From: Lysobacterales bacterium
GTDB taxonomy: Bacteria; Pseudomonadota; Gammaproteobacteria; Xanthomonadales; SZUA-36
DNA: 12,079 bases
Assembly (NCBI GenBank): GCA_026196445.1
Contig: JAPHTE010000232.1
Location: forward strand, 1-12,079
Direction: 5' to 3'
Positions 6,917-12,079 of the stretch are shown piece after piece. Below the pieces are notes generated by a model. The model did no database searches, was not told the DNA's origin, and saw only the letters and a program-made list of their open reading frames with translations. A program made the translations under genes and the position numbers. How positions within the stretch are numbered: position 1 is the first letter of the stretch; every line of letters starts with the position of its first letter.

Positions 6917-8124
6917 TGGACAATACCCTCGTCTCGTCACCCATTGGGGTCATGACCGTGCTGGTCACCGTGGTCACGTTCTGGTTCTGGCTGGAACACA
7001 AAACACGCTGGAAGCTATTCGAATTCCTGCCGCCGTTGATCTTCATCTATGCCTCGCCGGTCTTGCTGTCGAACCTCGGTGTGATCCCGTTCAAGAGCGA
7101 GGCCTATGACTTTTTACGCCACTACGGCCTGCCGATGTTCATCGTGTTGATGCTGATCAAGGTGGATGTGCTGGGCGCGGTCCGCATCATGGGCAAGGGC
7201 GTTTTTGTCATGCTGATCGGCAGCGTGGGTGTAGTCATCGGCGGCGTAATCGCCTACCTGCTCGGGCAATCCATCCACTGGGCGCCTTATTTCCCATTGC
7301 CCGAAGACAGCTGGCGAGCCTTCGGCACGTTGGCGGGTAGCTGGATCGGCGGCACCGGCAACATGACCGCAGCCCACGCGGGACTCGAAGGCACGGCCGA
7401 AGACCTGACCATGGCAGCGGCGGCCGACCAGATGGTGTATTTGATCTGGTTACCCATCCTGCTTGGTTGCAAGGCTTTTGCGGACCGCTTCAACCGCTGG
7501 ATGAAGGTACCGGAAAACCGCATTGCACAGATGGAAAGCGCGGCCGCGGAATTCAATGACAAGGAAAACGCCCCGACCATGACCAGCCTGTTGTACCTTG
7601 CCCTGCTGGCGATCGGTTTCACCTGGATATCCCTGACCCTGTCCGAGGTACTGCCACCCGTGGTTGTCGGTGGCGCCACGGTGATCACGGCCGGTACCTG
7701 GCTGATCCTGCTGGTCACGACCTTTGCGCTGATCGCCTCGGTGACACCGGCCCGGCGTTTACCCACGGCACAGCCCATCGCCATGGCGATCATCTATGTT
7801 TACGTGGCGCGGGTCGGCGCGACCATGGACCTCAGCGACGCCAGTTTTGCCACCATGGGTGCGTTCATCATGATGGCCTATGTCTGGATCTTCATCCACG
7901 GCATTTTCATCCTCACCGGCGCCTGGCTGTTCAAGGTAGACGTGCACACGGTGGCGATCGCCTCGGCCGCCAACGTCGGCGGCGCGGCATCGGCGCCCAT
8001 CGTCGCCGCACACCACCGCGAAACGCTGGTGCCGGCCTCCATCCTGATGGCCCTGATCGGTTATGCGCTGGGCAACTACCTGGCGATCCTCACCGGCCGA
8101 ACCGGCCAGTTGCTTGGCGGTTAA
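6916..8124 (+). CDS. DUF819 family integral membrane protein (YjcL-like), function unknown
   Basis: A 402-residue protein with about ten hydrophobic segments: roughly 8-26, 35-52, 69-85, 95-117, 134-160, 169-192, 217-237, 243-272, 277-295 and 308-330, then further C-terminal ones. The repeated layout with small-residue blocks, AGSWIGGTGNMTAAHAG (about 140-156) and ASAANVGGAASAPIVAAHH (about 353-371), suggests two inverted-repeat halves as in secondary transporters, and fits DUF819 (PF05684) as I know it. The two GG-rich half-helices are the likely substrate or ion site; that is inference. No substrate is established to my knowledge. The start codon overlaps the btuF stop by one base, with GGAG 5 nt upstream, so it is translationally coupled. 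It ends the ampE operon; a possible terminator hairpin lies 155 nt downstream. Confidence 0.85.
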   Translation: MDNTLVSSPIGVMTVLVTVVTFWFWLEHKTRWKLFEFLPPLIFIYASPVLLSNLGVIPFKSEAYDFLRHYGLPMFIVLMLIKVDVLGAVRIMGKGVFVMLIGSVGVVIGGVIAYLLGQSIHWAPYFPLPEDSWRAFGTLAGSWIGGTGNMTAAHAGLEGTAEDLTMAAAADQMVYLIWLPILLGCKAFADRFNRWMKVPENRIAQMESAAAEFNDKENAPTMTSLLYLALLAIGFTWISLTLSEVLPPVVVGGATVITAGTWLILLVTTFALIASVTPARRLPTAQPIAMAIIYVYVARVGATMDLSDASFATMGAFIMMAYVWIFIHGIFILTGAWLFKVDVHTVAIASAANVGGAASAPIVAAHHRETLVPASILMALIGYALGNYLAILTGRTGQLLGG

Positions 8125-8176
8125 GCGTCCGCGGTCATAAAACGGACTGACCTTCATGCACGTATCAATTCAACGT

Positions 8177-8185
8177 CTATACTCA
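8177..8185 (+). promoter_or_regulatory. Possible sigma-S-like -10 element
   Basis: CTATACTCA (TATACT at 8178-8183 preceded by C) resembles the RpoS-type -10 element CTATACTTA. No good -35 is present at 17 bp, which is tolerated by RpoS. A transcript starting near 8190 would run about 125 nt to the hairpin at 8280-8310. A single motif, so weak evidence. Confidence 0.3.
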
Positions 8186-8279
8186 ATTTACACCCTCGCA
8201 ATCTGCATGCATGTTGATCTGGACCCGGGTGCGTTTGGCATATACCTCGAGGGGCTGAAATCCACTTCAAGTGCAACAG

Positions 8280-8310
8280 GCACCTCGCGAACAACTCGTT
8301 CGCGAGGTGC
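8280..8310 (+). terminator. Perfect 13-bp stem-loop, probable terminator after DUF819
   Basis: GCACCTCGCGAAC (8280-8292) pairs without mismatch with GTTCGCGAGGTGC (8298-8310) around the loop AACTC. The following GTCTTTCGTT has only an interrupted T-tract, so termination may be imperfect. Outer arms AGTGCA (8270-8275) and TGCACT (8324-8329) can extend the structure. It is 155 nt from the DUF819 stop, unusually far for a simple terminator. Confidence 0.55.
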
Positions 8311-8362
8311 GTCTTTCGTTATCTGCACTGAATCGAATCACAGCAGTTCTACTGAACGACTG

Positions 8363-8389
8363 TTGGCCCTTCTCTGAATGGGATATGAT
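8363..8389 (+). promoter_or_regulatory. Possible promoter of the DUF2892 gene
   Basis: TATGAT at 8384-8389 is a good -10 (five of six). TTGGCC at 8363-8368 is a plausible -35, but the spacing is 15 bp, shorter than ideal. The implied start near 8396 gives a leader of about 27 nt that contains the strong ribosome-binding site. Confidence 0.35.
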
Positions 8390-8422
8390 GCTTGAGAAAC
8401 CGCTTTCAGGAGGGTTCAAAAC

Positions 8423-8605
8423 ATGCAAACGAATATTGGAAAATCCGACCGTACAATCCGACTGGCCGTCGGGGTAGTCATCATCGCTGCCGGGCTATAT
8501 TACCAGTCTTGGTGGGGTGCAATCGGCCTGCTGCCGTTGCTGACCGGCTTGCTGCGTTGGTGCCCGCCCTACCAGTTGCTGGGAATTTCAACTGATCGCA
8601 AATAG
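8423..8605 (+). CDS. Small DUF2892 (YgaP-like transmembrane domain) protein
   Basis: A 60-residue inner-membrane protein. The N-terminus MQTNIGKSDRTIRLAVG and C-terminus RWCPPYQLLGIST are the recognisable ends of the DUF2892 family, whose domain also forms the membrane part of the rhodanese YgaP. Two hydrophobic segments, about 14-27 and 31-45, form a hairpin, with C47 just after the second. No rhodanese domain is attached. The start is well supported: AGGAGGG at 8408-8414 lies 8 nt before the ATG. It stands alone between the DUF819 gene and a convergent histidine kinase. The family is sometimes linked to sulfur or stress contexts, but nothing here fixes a role. Confidence 0.85.
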   Translation: MQTNIGKSDRTIRLAVGVVIIAAGLYYQSWWGAIGLLPLLTGLLRWCPPYQLLGISTDRK

Positions 8606-8644
8606 GCTGTTCGCGGGAAGGTGTAAACCGGTAATTTAATTCTT

Positions 8645-8680
8645 CCAGAAAGAATCCGCTTCTGGCCTTATTTGCCAGAA
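8645..8680. repeat. Three alternating CCAGAA/TTCTGG arms between convergent genes
   Basis: CCAGAA (8645-8650), TTCTGGC (8660-8666) and GCCAGAA (8674-8680) allow two mutually exclusive hairpins that share the middle arm. The stretch covers the stop codon of the kinase gene and the 3' side of the DUF2892 gene. T-rich DNA follows only weakly on either strand, so a bidirectional terminator is possible but not convincing. Confidence 0.35.
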
Positions 8681-10062
8681 CTTTCCGTATCGCGTGGTGG
8701 CGGCCTGAAAACAATCGTAACGCGTAATCCCGGCTTGTTGTCCGAAAGTCTGATCCGTGCCCCGTGCAAATCGACGATTGCGCGAACCAGGCTGAGTCCG
8801 AGACCACTGCCGGTGGTCGATCGGCTTGTATCGCAACGGTAAAACCGCTGGAAAACCTTTTCGCGCAAATCCCGCGGGATACCCGGACCGGTATCGGTAA
8901 CCTCGACCTGGCTACCCGCTGGGGAGGCGGCGGCAGCCAGCGTGATCGTACCCCCTGGCGGGGTGTACTTAATGGCATTGTCTACCAGGTTGGCCAACAC
9001 CTGGAACAGCAGGTCGCGGTCGCCCTCGACCGAAGAGCGTTCGCGACTCAGAACCTCGATCTGTTGCTCCTTGTCGGCCGCGACGGGCTCGTACAACTCG
9101 GCGAGGTCCCGCAGCAAGTCCTGCAGGTCAAGTACTACAAATGACGACGCGGGGCTGCCCGATTCGATGCGGGCAATTCGCAACAGGGCGTTAAATGTGG
9201 CCAGCAGGTCGTCAACATCCTCGATCGCCCGTTCGACGGTATCCCCGGCAGACCCCGCCGCCCGGTTCTTGATCTGCTCCAGGCGCGTGCGCAGCCGGCT
9301 TAATGGCGTACGCAGGTCGTGAGCAATATGGTCTGATACTCTGTGCACGGAGGTCATCAGCGCCTGGATTCGATCCAGCATTCGGTTAAGGTTGGACGCC
9401 AGTTGATCAAACTCATCGCCACTGCTCAGGTCGGGGATGCGTTGCGACAGGTCGCCTTCCATGATTTCACGGCTGGTCTGGTTGATGGTCTCAATTCGGT
9501 GTGAGACCCGGAAGCTCATGATCAGCCCGATCCCCAACGCGATACCCAGCGTCAGCGCCACACTCCAACCCAGGGCATCGATGAATAGCCCCCGTGTGGC
9601 CTCTAGATCGCGGAGGTCGTGCCCGATCAATAAATGCATGCCGTTGGGTAAATCGAAGCTGCGAGCCCGGGCAGGCACTTCCGGTGAGTCATCGTCGGCG
9701 GCACCTGGCAGGGTGAACCGGAGCCACCCCGGCTTGTCCTTCGCCGCAATCGGCCAACGGTCAAGGTTGCCGACCATTGGCTGGTATCGGCCGTCACCAA
9801 GCAGGTACAGGGCATCGCGGTTGGACGACAGCGAGATGCGCTCCTCAATGCCGGCTTTGATGCCATTGATACCGCGATTGTGATACTGCTCTTCCAGGCC
9901 CAGCACTTCCTCGTCGATGGTGGCATCGATCTCACGAGCCATGTAACCGGCCGTTGCCCAGTAAATGAAAACCAGAAGCAACAGCATGGAGACGGTGCTC
10001 AGGCCGGTGTAGAACAGGGCCAAGCGGAAGATAGAACTACGCAGCAGTTTACGCGGTATCAC
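8668..10062 (-). CDS. Sensor histidine kinase of an OmpR-type two-component system
   Basis: A membrane kinase expected to autophosphorylate on His and pass phosphate to the regulator encoded just upstream. Numbered from the GTG at 10062 (464 residues), it has a first membrane segment at about 12-38, a periplasmic domain of about 125 residues with many acidic residues, and a second segment at about 165-185. A HAMP domain follows (185-237), then the H-box HIAHDLRTPLSRL with H248, N-box NLVDNAIKYT (358-367), G1 DTGPGIP (390-396), F-box FQRFYR (404-409) and G2 GSGLGLSLV (418-426). All catalytic blocks are intact. The GTG overlaps the regulator gene by 14 nt. An upstream ATG at 10116 would overlap by 68 nt and add 18 residues that merely re-read conserved regulator sequence, so I prefer the GTG. 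The signal is unknown; the kinase is third in the yfdX operon. Confidence 0.92.
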   Translation of the reverse strand: MIPRKLLRSSIFRLALFYTGLSTVSMLLLLVFIYWATAGYMAREIDATIDEEVLGLEEQYHNRGINGIKAGIEERISLSSNRDALYLLGDGRYQPMVGNLDRWPIAAKDKPGWLRFTLPGAADDDSPEVPARARSFDLPNGMHLLIGHDLRDLEATRGLFIDALGWSVALTLGIALGIGLIMSFRVSHRIETINQTSREIMEGDLSQRIPDLSSGDEFDQLASNLNRMLDRIQALMTSVHRVSDHIAHDLRTPLSRLRTRLEQIKNRAAGSAGDTVERAIEDVDDLLATFNALLRIARIESGSPASSFVVLDLQDLLRDLAELYEPVAADKEQQIEVLSRERSSVEGDRDLLFQVLANLVDNAIKYTPPGGTITLAAAASPAGSQVEVTDTGPGIPRDLREKVFQRFYRCDTSRSTTGSGLGLSLVRAIVDLHGARIRLSDNKPGLRVTIVFRPPPRDTESSGK

Positions 10063-10726
10063 GGAGTCGGTACCCGGCACCGCGAACGGTTTCCAGTAGC
10101 TGTGGTTCGAAGTCACGATCTATCTTTGCGCGCAAACGACTGACATGAACGTCGATGACATTGGTCTGGGGGTCGAAATGGTAATCCCACACGTGTTCCA
10201 GCAGCATGGTTCGCGTGACGACCTGTCCTGCATGGCGCATCAAGTATTCGAGCAAGCGGAATTCCCGCGGTTGCAGTTCTACGGGATTTCCCGCGCGGCT
10301 GACCTCGCGTGACAGCAGGTCCATTTCGAGGTCGACAACGCTCAACCGTGTCAGCGGCGCCTCGCTTGACCCTCGACGAAACAAAGCCTCCAGCCTGGCG
10401 TGCAGTTCTGAGAAAGCGAAAGGTTTCACCAGGTAGTCGTCGCCACCTGCGCGCAGACCCTTGACCCGGTCATCAACCTCGCCCAGCGCGCTCAGGATAA
10501 GTACCGGGACGTGGTTGTCAGAGGCGCGAAGCGTTCGCACAATGGACAGGCCGTCGAGCTTTGGCAGCATCCTGTCGATGATCAGTGCATCGTAAGGCTC
10601 GCCAGTCGCCAAGAACAATCCGTCATGGCCATCAGCTGCCCGGTCAACCACCATACCGGTCTCTTGCAGACCCTGCTTCAGGTAGCTGGCCAGGTGGTCA
10701 TCGTCTTCAATGAGTAGAACGCGCAT
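10049..10726 (-). CDS. OmpR/PhoB-family response regulator
   Basis: A 225-residue DNA-binding response regulator. The receiver domain (1-116) has the acidic pair in IEDDD (E7 to D10), phospho-acceptor D51 in IIDRMLPKLDG, switch S79 and K101 in YLVKPF. The winged-helix effector domain (about 125-223) has LQPREFRLLEYLMRHAGQVV at 151-170, the recognition-helix region TNVIDVHVSRLRAKID (188-203), and the closing TVRGAGYRL. All key residues are present. The ATG at 10726 begins MRVLLIEDDD; an in-frame ATG further upstream at 10807 would read through the hairpin at 10762-10795 and is rejected. It follows yfdX by 84 nt on the same strand and overlaps the kinase gene. Likely targets include its own operon; the TTATTCA repeats near 11628-11709 are candidate sites, by inference only. 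Confidence 0.94.
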   Translation of the reverse strand: MRVLLIEDDDHLASYLKQGLQETGMVVDRAADGHDGLFLATGEPYDALIIDRMLPKLDGLSIVRTLRASDNHVPVLILSALGEVDDRVKGLRAGGDDYLVKPFAFSELHARLEALFRRGSSEAPLTRLSVVDLEMDLLSREVSRAGNPVELQPREFRLLEYLMRHAGQVVTRTMLLEHVWDYHFDPQTNVIDVHVSRLRAKIDRDFEPQLLETVRGAGYRLRDTA

Positions 10727-10761
10727 CGTGGTTTCCGGGTGTGCTGCATTGGACATGCAAT

Positions 10762-10795
10762 GACGGAGCGCGTTCCGTGAGAAACGCGCTCCGTC
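10762..10795 (-). other. Perfect 13-bp intercistronic hairpin between yfdX and the regulator gene
   Basis: GACGGAGCGCGTT (10762-10774) is fully complementary to AACGCGCTCCGTC (10783-10795) around an 8-nt loop. On the minus strand no T-tract follows, so it is not a normal intrinsic terminator. It more likely protects the 3' end of yfdX mRNA or reduces read-through, which would let yfdX be expressed well above the two-component genes. A second small inverted repeat, TGCAT/ATGCA, sits at 10745-10759. Confidence 0.7.
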
Positions 10796-10810
10796 CGAAG
10801 TGGCCATGGA

Positions 10811-11479
10811 TCAGCTGGTGGAGTCGGTGGCGCTATCGTCTTCCATCGTATCGTCGATCGCATATGTCTGAACAATCACGGCGTCATCGACGGCCTTCAG
10901 CGCCAGGTTCGCGTCATAGAACTGGCCTTCGGAGATTAGCTTAGAGGCCTTGATGATGTGCTCCTGTGCAAACTTGACCGGCACCATGCCGGCAGACATG
11001 GCCATATCGACTTCACTCAACGTGAAATCCGTGTCGAGCTTTTTCATTTCGTCCTTACCGGCATGCTTGCTGGTTTTTTCCTGCATATCCGACTTGGTGT
11101 TTTCCGGCACCCAGGCGTCCGTCACCGCGAGCTGCGTATCGAACGGAATGTACCAGTCGTCCTGGTTTTCCTGATCGACATCAACCGCATAGGTCTCGGC
11201 CTCCTCCACTGCGGCATTGATGCGTGTAACGGCAGCGTCGATCTGGGTTCTGGCCATTCCGGGCTGACCGTTGAACAGGGCCATTCGGGCACGGTTCATG
11301 TCTTGCATGCCCAGCATGGCGTCTTCCGAGACCCGGACCAGGTCCTGTTGCGCCTGGGTCGATTCCTCGGCGCCCTTGGCCGTTTTCTCCGCGGCCATGA
11401 CTGAAGCCGCGCCGGCGGCGACCATGCCAGCCGCCAATAAAGTGCTGACCGTTGTCGTGAGAGTGTGTTTCTTGATCAT
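10811..11479 (-). CDS. yfdX: YfdX family periplasmic protein
   Basis: A 222-residue exported protein. Residues 1-30 are a classical signal peptide: KK, then a hydrophobic core TVSTLLAAGMVAAGAASV, then AMAA-type cleavage near 29-30. The mature part has the YfdX blocks NRARMALFNGQPGMARTQI (62-80) and GQFYDANLALKAVDDAVIV (185-203), both close to E. coli YfdX as remembered (ARLALFHGDPEKA; QYYEANLALKGAEDGIIV). The mature protein is rich in acidic and Met residues, with an acidic Ser/Thr tail at 210-222. In E. coli yfdX is controlled by the EvgAS two-component system and linked to acid and envelope stress; a Salmonella homologue has been reported to bind antibiotics. Here it precedes its own regulator-kinase pair on one strand. 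The ribosome-binding site AGGAG lies about 8 nt before the ATG. Confidence 0.9.
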   Translation of the reverse strand: MIKKHTLTTTVSTLLAAGMVAAGAASVMAAEKTAKGAEESTQAQQDLVRVSEDAMLGMQDMNRARMALFNGQPGMARTQIDAAVTRINAAVEEAETYAVDVDQENQDDWYIPFDTQLAVTDAWVPENTKSDMQEKTSKHAGKDEMKKLDTDFTLSEVDMAMSAGMVPVKFAQEHIIKASKLISEGQFYDANLALKAVDDAVIVQTYAIDDTMEDDSATDSTS

Positions 11480-11819
11480 GTTCTGTCTCCTATTTCATGG
11501 TAGTTGCTGTTTTGCCCGCGCTGGAATTCGTGTCTACTTGCGGGGCCTTGGAGAAGATGATCGGCTAACAGGCCTTACGCCACGGTGGACGCAAGATTAA
11601 TTATTTTTAATGCGGGACCATCCGTGGTTATTCAAGCTTGCATTGGTGACGCTTGTCAGATTATTCAAACCTGAATAAAGAGGATCTCCCTCCGTTATAC
11701 TTGTTATTCTTGGCGTTAGTGGATCGAGGGCAGACGGGGTAACAAGATATAAAATTGATCTGCCACAGGGAGACTGATTTTTTTTGTGTTCCCAGCATGC
11801 CCCGAGAGTGATTACCGAC
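11480..11819. promoter_or_regulatory. Divergent control region between yfdX and the permease gene
   Basis: 340 bp with no coding frame, markedly more AT-rich than its flanks. It should contain the promoters for both directions. Visible elements are the AT-rich block at about 11595-11610, TTATTCA half-sites at 11628-11634 and 11661-11667 with an inverted copy TGAATAA at 11672-11678, a TATACT box at 11696-11701, TATAAAAT at 11748-11755, GGCAGA/TCTGCC arms at 11729-11734 and 11759-11764, and an uninterrupted T-run at about 11778-11785. I could not assign a convincing -35/-10 pair for yfdX. Confidence 0.55.
11661..11678. promoter_or_regulatory. Palindromic operator candidate TTATTCA-n4-TGAATAA
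   Basis: Two perfect 7-bp inverted half-sites separated by AACC. The right half occupies the -35 position (17 bp) of the TATACT box at 11696-11701 on the plus strand. A direct copy of the left half lies 33 bp upstream at 11628-11634, about three helical turns away. A transcription-factor site for the permease promoter, the yfdX promoter or both is the simplest reading. Confidence 0.45.
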
Positions 11820-12079
11820 ATGGCAAAACCATCAAGTGAGAAACTGGGGCTCAAAGAACTGGTTGCCCTTGGGGTTGGCGGGATGGTTGGCGGTGGCATC
11901 TTTTCCGTGCTTGGCCTGTCGGTCAGCCTTTCCGGTCACGCTGCACCTGTTGCTTTTGCCATTGGGGGATTGGTTGCTCTGTTGACAGGACGAAGTTACG
12001 TCCGGCTCGGTTTGTCGTATCACTCCGACGGCGGCAGCTTCACCTACCTGGAGCGTGCCTTTACTCATCCCAGTATCGC
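11820..12079 (+). CDS. APC-family amino-acid permease, N-terminal part (runs off the right edge)
   Basis: Eighty-six codons of a membrane transporter beginning MAKPSSEKLGLKELVALG. GVGGMVGGGIFSVLGL (18-33) is the first-helix signature of amino acid-polyamine-organocation (APC) permeases, where the unwound GGGIF segment binds the substrate carboxylate or amino group. A second hydrophobic helix (about 43-56) and the loop YHSDGGSFTYLERAF (65-79) also match the family layout. Full-length members have about 400-500 residues and 12 helices, so most of the gene is outside. The ATG at 11820 has only a weak GAGAG upstream; GTG at 11808 is an in-frame alternative. The substrate cannot be told from this part. 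It is divergent from yfdX and may share regulation with it. Confidence 0.87.
   Translation, partial: MAKPSSEKLGLKELVALGVGGMVGGGIFSVLGLSVSLSGHAAPVAFAIGGLVALLTGRSYVRLGLSYHSDGGSFTYLERAFTHPSI

Larger units (their letters stand above)
8125..8422. other. Gene-free stretch with promoter-like and hairpin elements
   Basis: No frame here looks coding: the longest one runs through a perfect hairpin and matches nothing I know. The stretch holds GTCCG/CGGAC arms just after the DUF819 stop, a TATACT box at 8178-8183, the palindrome TGCATGCA at 8204-8211, a 13-bp hairpin at 8280-8310, and a -10-like box at 8384-8389. Confidence 0.6.

Noticed and set aside
8156..8377. 73-codon frame in the gap after DUF819
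   Set aside because: It runs through a perfect 13-bp hairpin, has no ribosome-binding site, and has low-complexity Ser/Thr content with no recognisable domain.
10063..10116. ATG at 10116 as the kinase start
   Set aside because: It forces a 68-nt overlap and its first 18 residues only re-read the conserved regulator C-terminus in another frame; the GTG at 10062 gives a usual short overlap.
8280..10795. The two 13-bp hairpins (8280 and 10762) as copies of one repeat family
   Set aside because: Apart from a short GCG-rich core their stems and loops differ in sequence, so common origin is not supported within this window.
10727..10807. N-terminal extension of the response regulator to the ATG at 10807
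   Set aside because: It would translate the intercistronic hairpin and place 27 unrelated residues before the canonical receiver start MRVLLIEDDD.
11729..11785. GGCAGA/TCTGCC arms and T-run as an intrinsic terminator before the permease
   Set aside because: The loop is 24 nt and the T-run begins 13 nt after the stem, so the geometry is wrong for termination.
1..12079. Mobile element, defence system or CRISPR array
   Set aside because: I found no transposase, integrase, nuclease-effector or regularly spaced repeat; all genes belong to core or common accessory chromosomal families.

Overview
The window reads as chromosomal DNA of a gammaproteobacterium, probably an environmental or marine lineage. 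The reasons are an E. coli-like NudE, CysQ next to nudE, ErpA ending in TCGCGSSFSI, NudC with SQPWPFP, an AmpE homologue, BtuF, YfdX and a DUF6776 protein. By eye the coding DNA is moderately GC-rich, genes are tightly packed, and some starts are GTG or TTG. I saw no tRNA, rRNA, transposase, phage gene or CRISPR array. The species cannot be fixed from the sequence alone.

Layout. (1) 1-351, minus: the N-terminal half of rsmE, running off the left edge. (2) 525-2666, plus: a tight three-gene unit, hisN-like phosphatase / nudE / cysQ, in which two IMPase-superfamily phosphatases bracket a Nudix hydrolase. (3) 2667-2855: an intergenic region with a strong sigma70-like promoter and, about 80 nt downstream, a textbook UUCG-loop terminator. 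They enclose an A/C-rich stretch that looks like a small RNA or an attenuated leader. (4) 2856-5040, plus: DUF6776 membrane coiled-coil protein, erpA (Fe-S insertion), nudC (NAD(H) pyrophosphatase/decapping). (5) 5107-8124, plus: ampE / btuF / DUF819 membrane protein with overlapping ends, probably one operon. (6) 8125-8422: a gene-free stretch with a perfect 13-bp hairpin. (7) 8423-8605, plus: a 60-aa DUF2892 membrane protein. (8) 8668-11479, minus: yfdX / OmpR-type response regulator / histidine kinase, transcribed in that order, with another perfect 13-bp hairpin between yfdX and the regulator. (9) 11480-11819: a divergent control region with repeated TTATTCA half-sites. (10) 11820-12079, plus: the first 86 codons of an APC-family amino-acid permease.

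How the genes may work together. Regions 2 and 4 are mostly housekeeping: clearance of 3'-phosphoadenosine phosphates, ADP-sugars and NAD(H), plus Fe-S assembly. Region 5 couples an AmpE/CobD-like membrane protein to a periplasmic cobalamin-binding protein and an uncharacterised transporter-like protein, with no BtuCD nearby. Region 8 looks like an envelope-stress module: a secreted YfdX protein encoded upstream of its likely two-component system. The best candidates for something undescribed are the putative small RNA at about 2720-2812 and the yfdX-two-component unit with its candidate operators.
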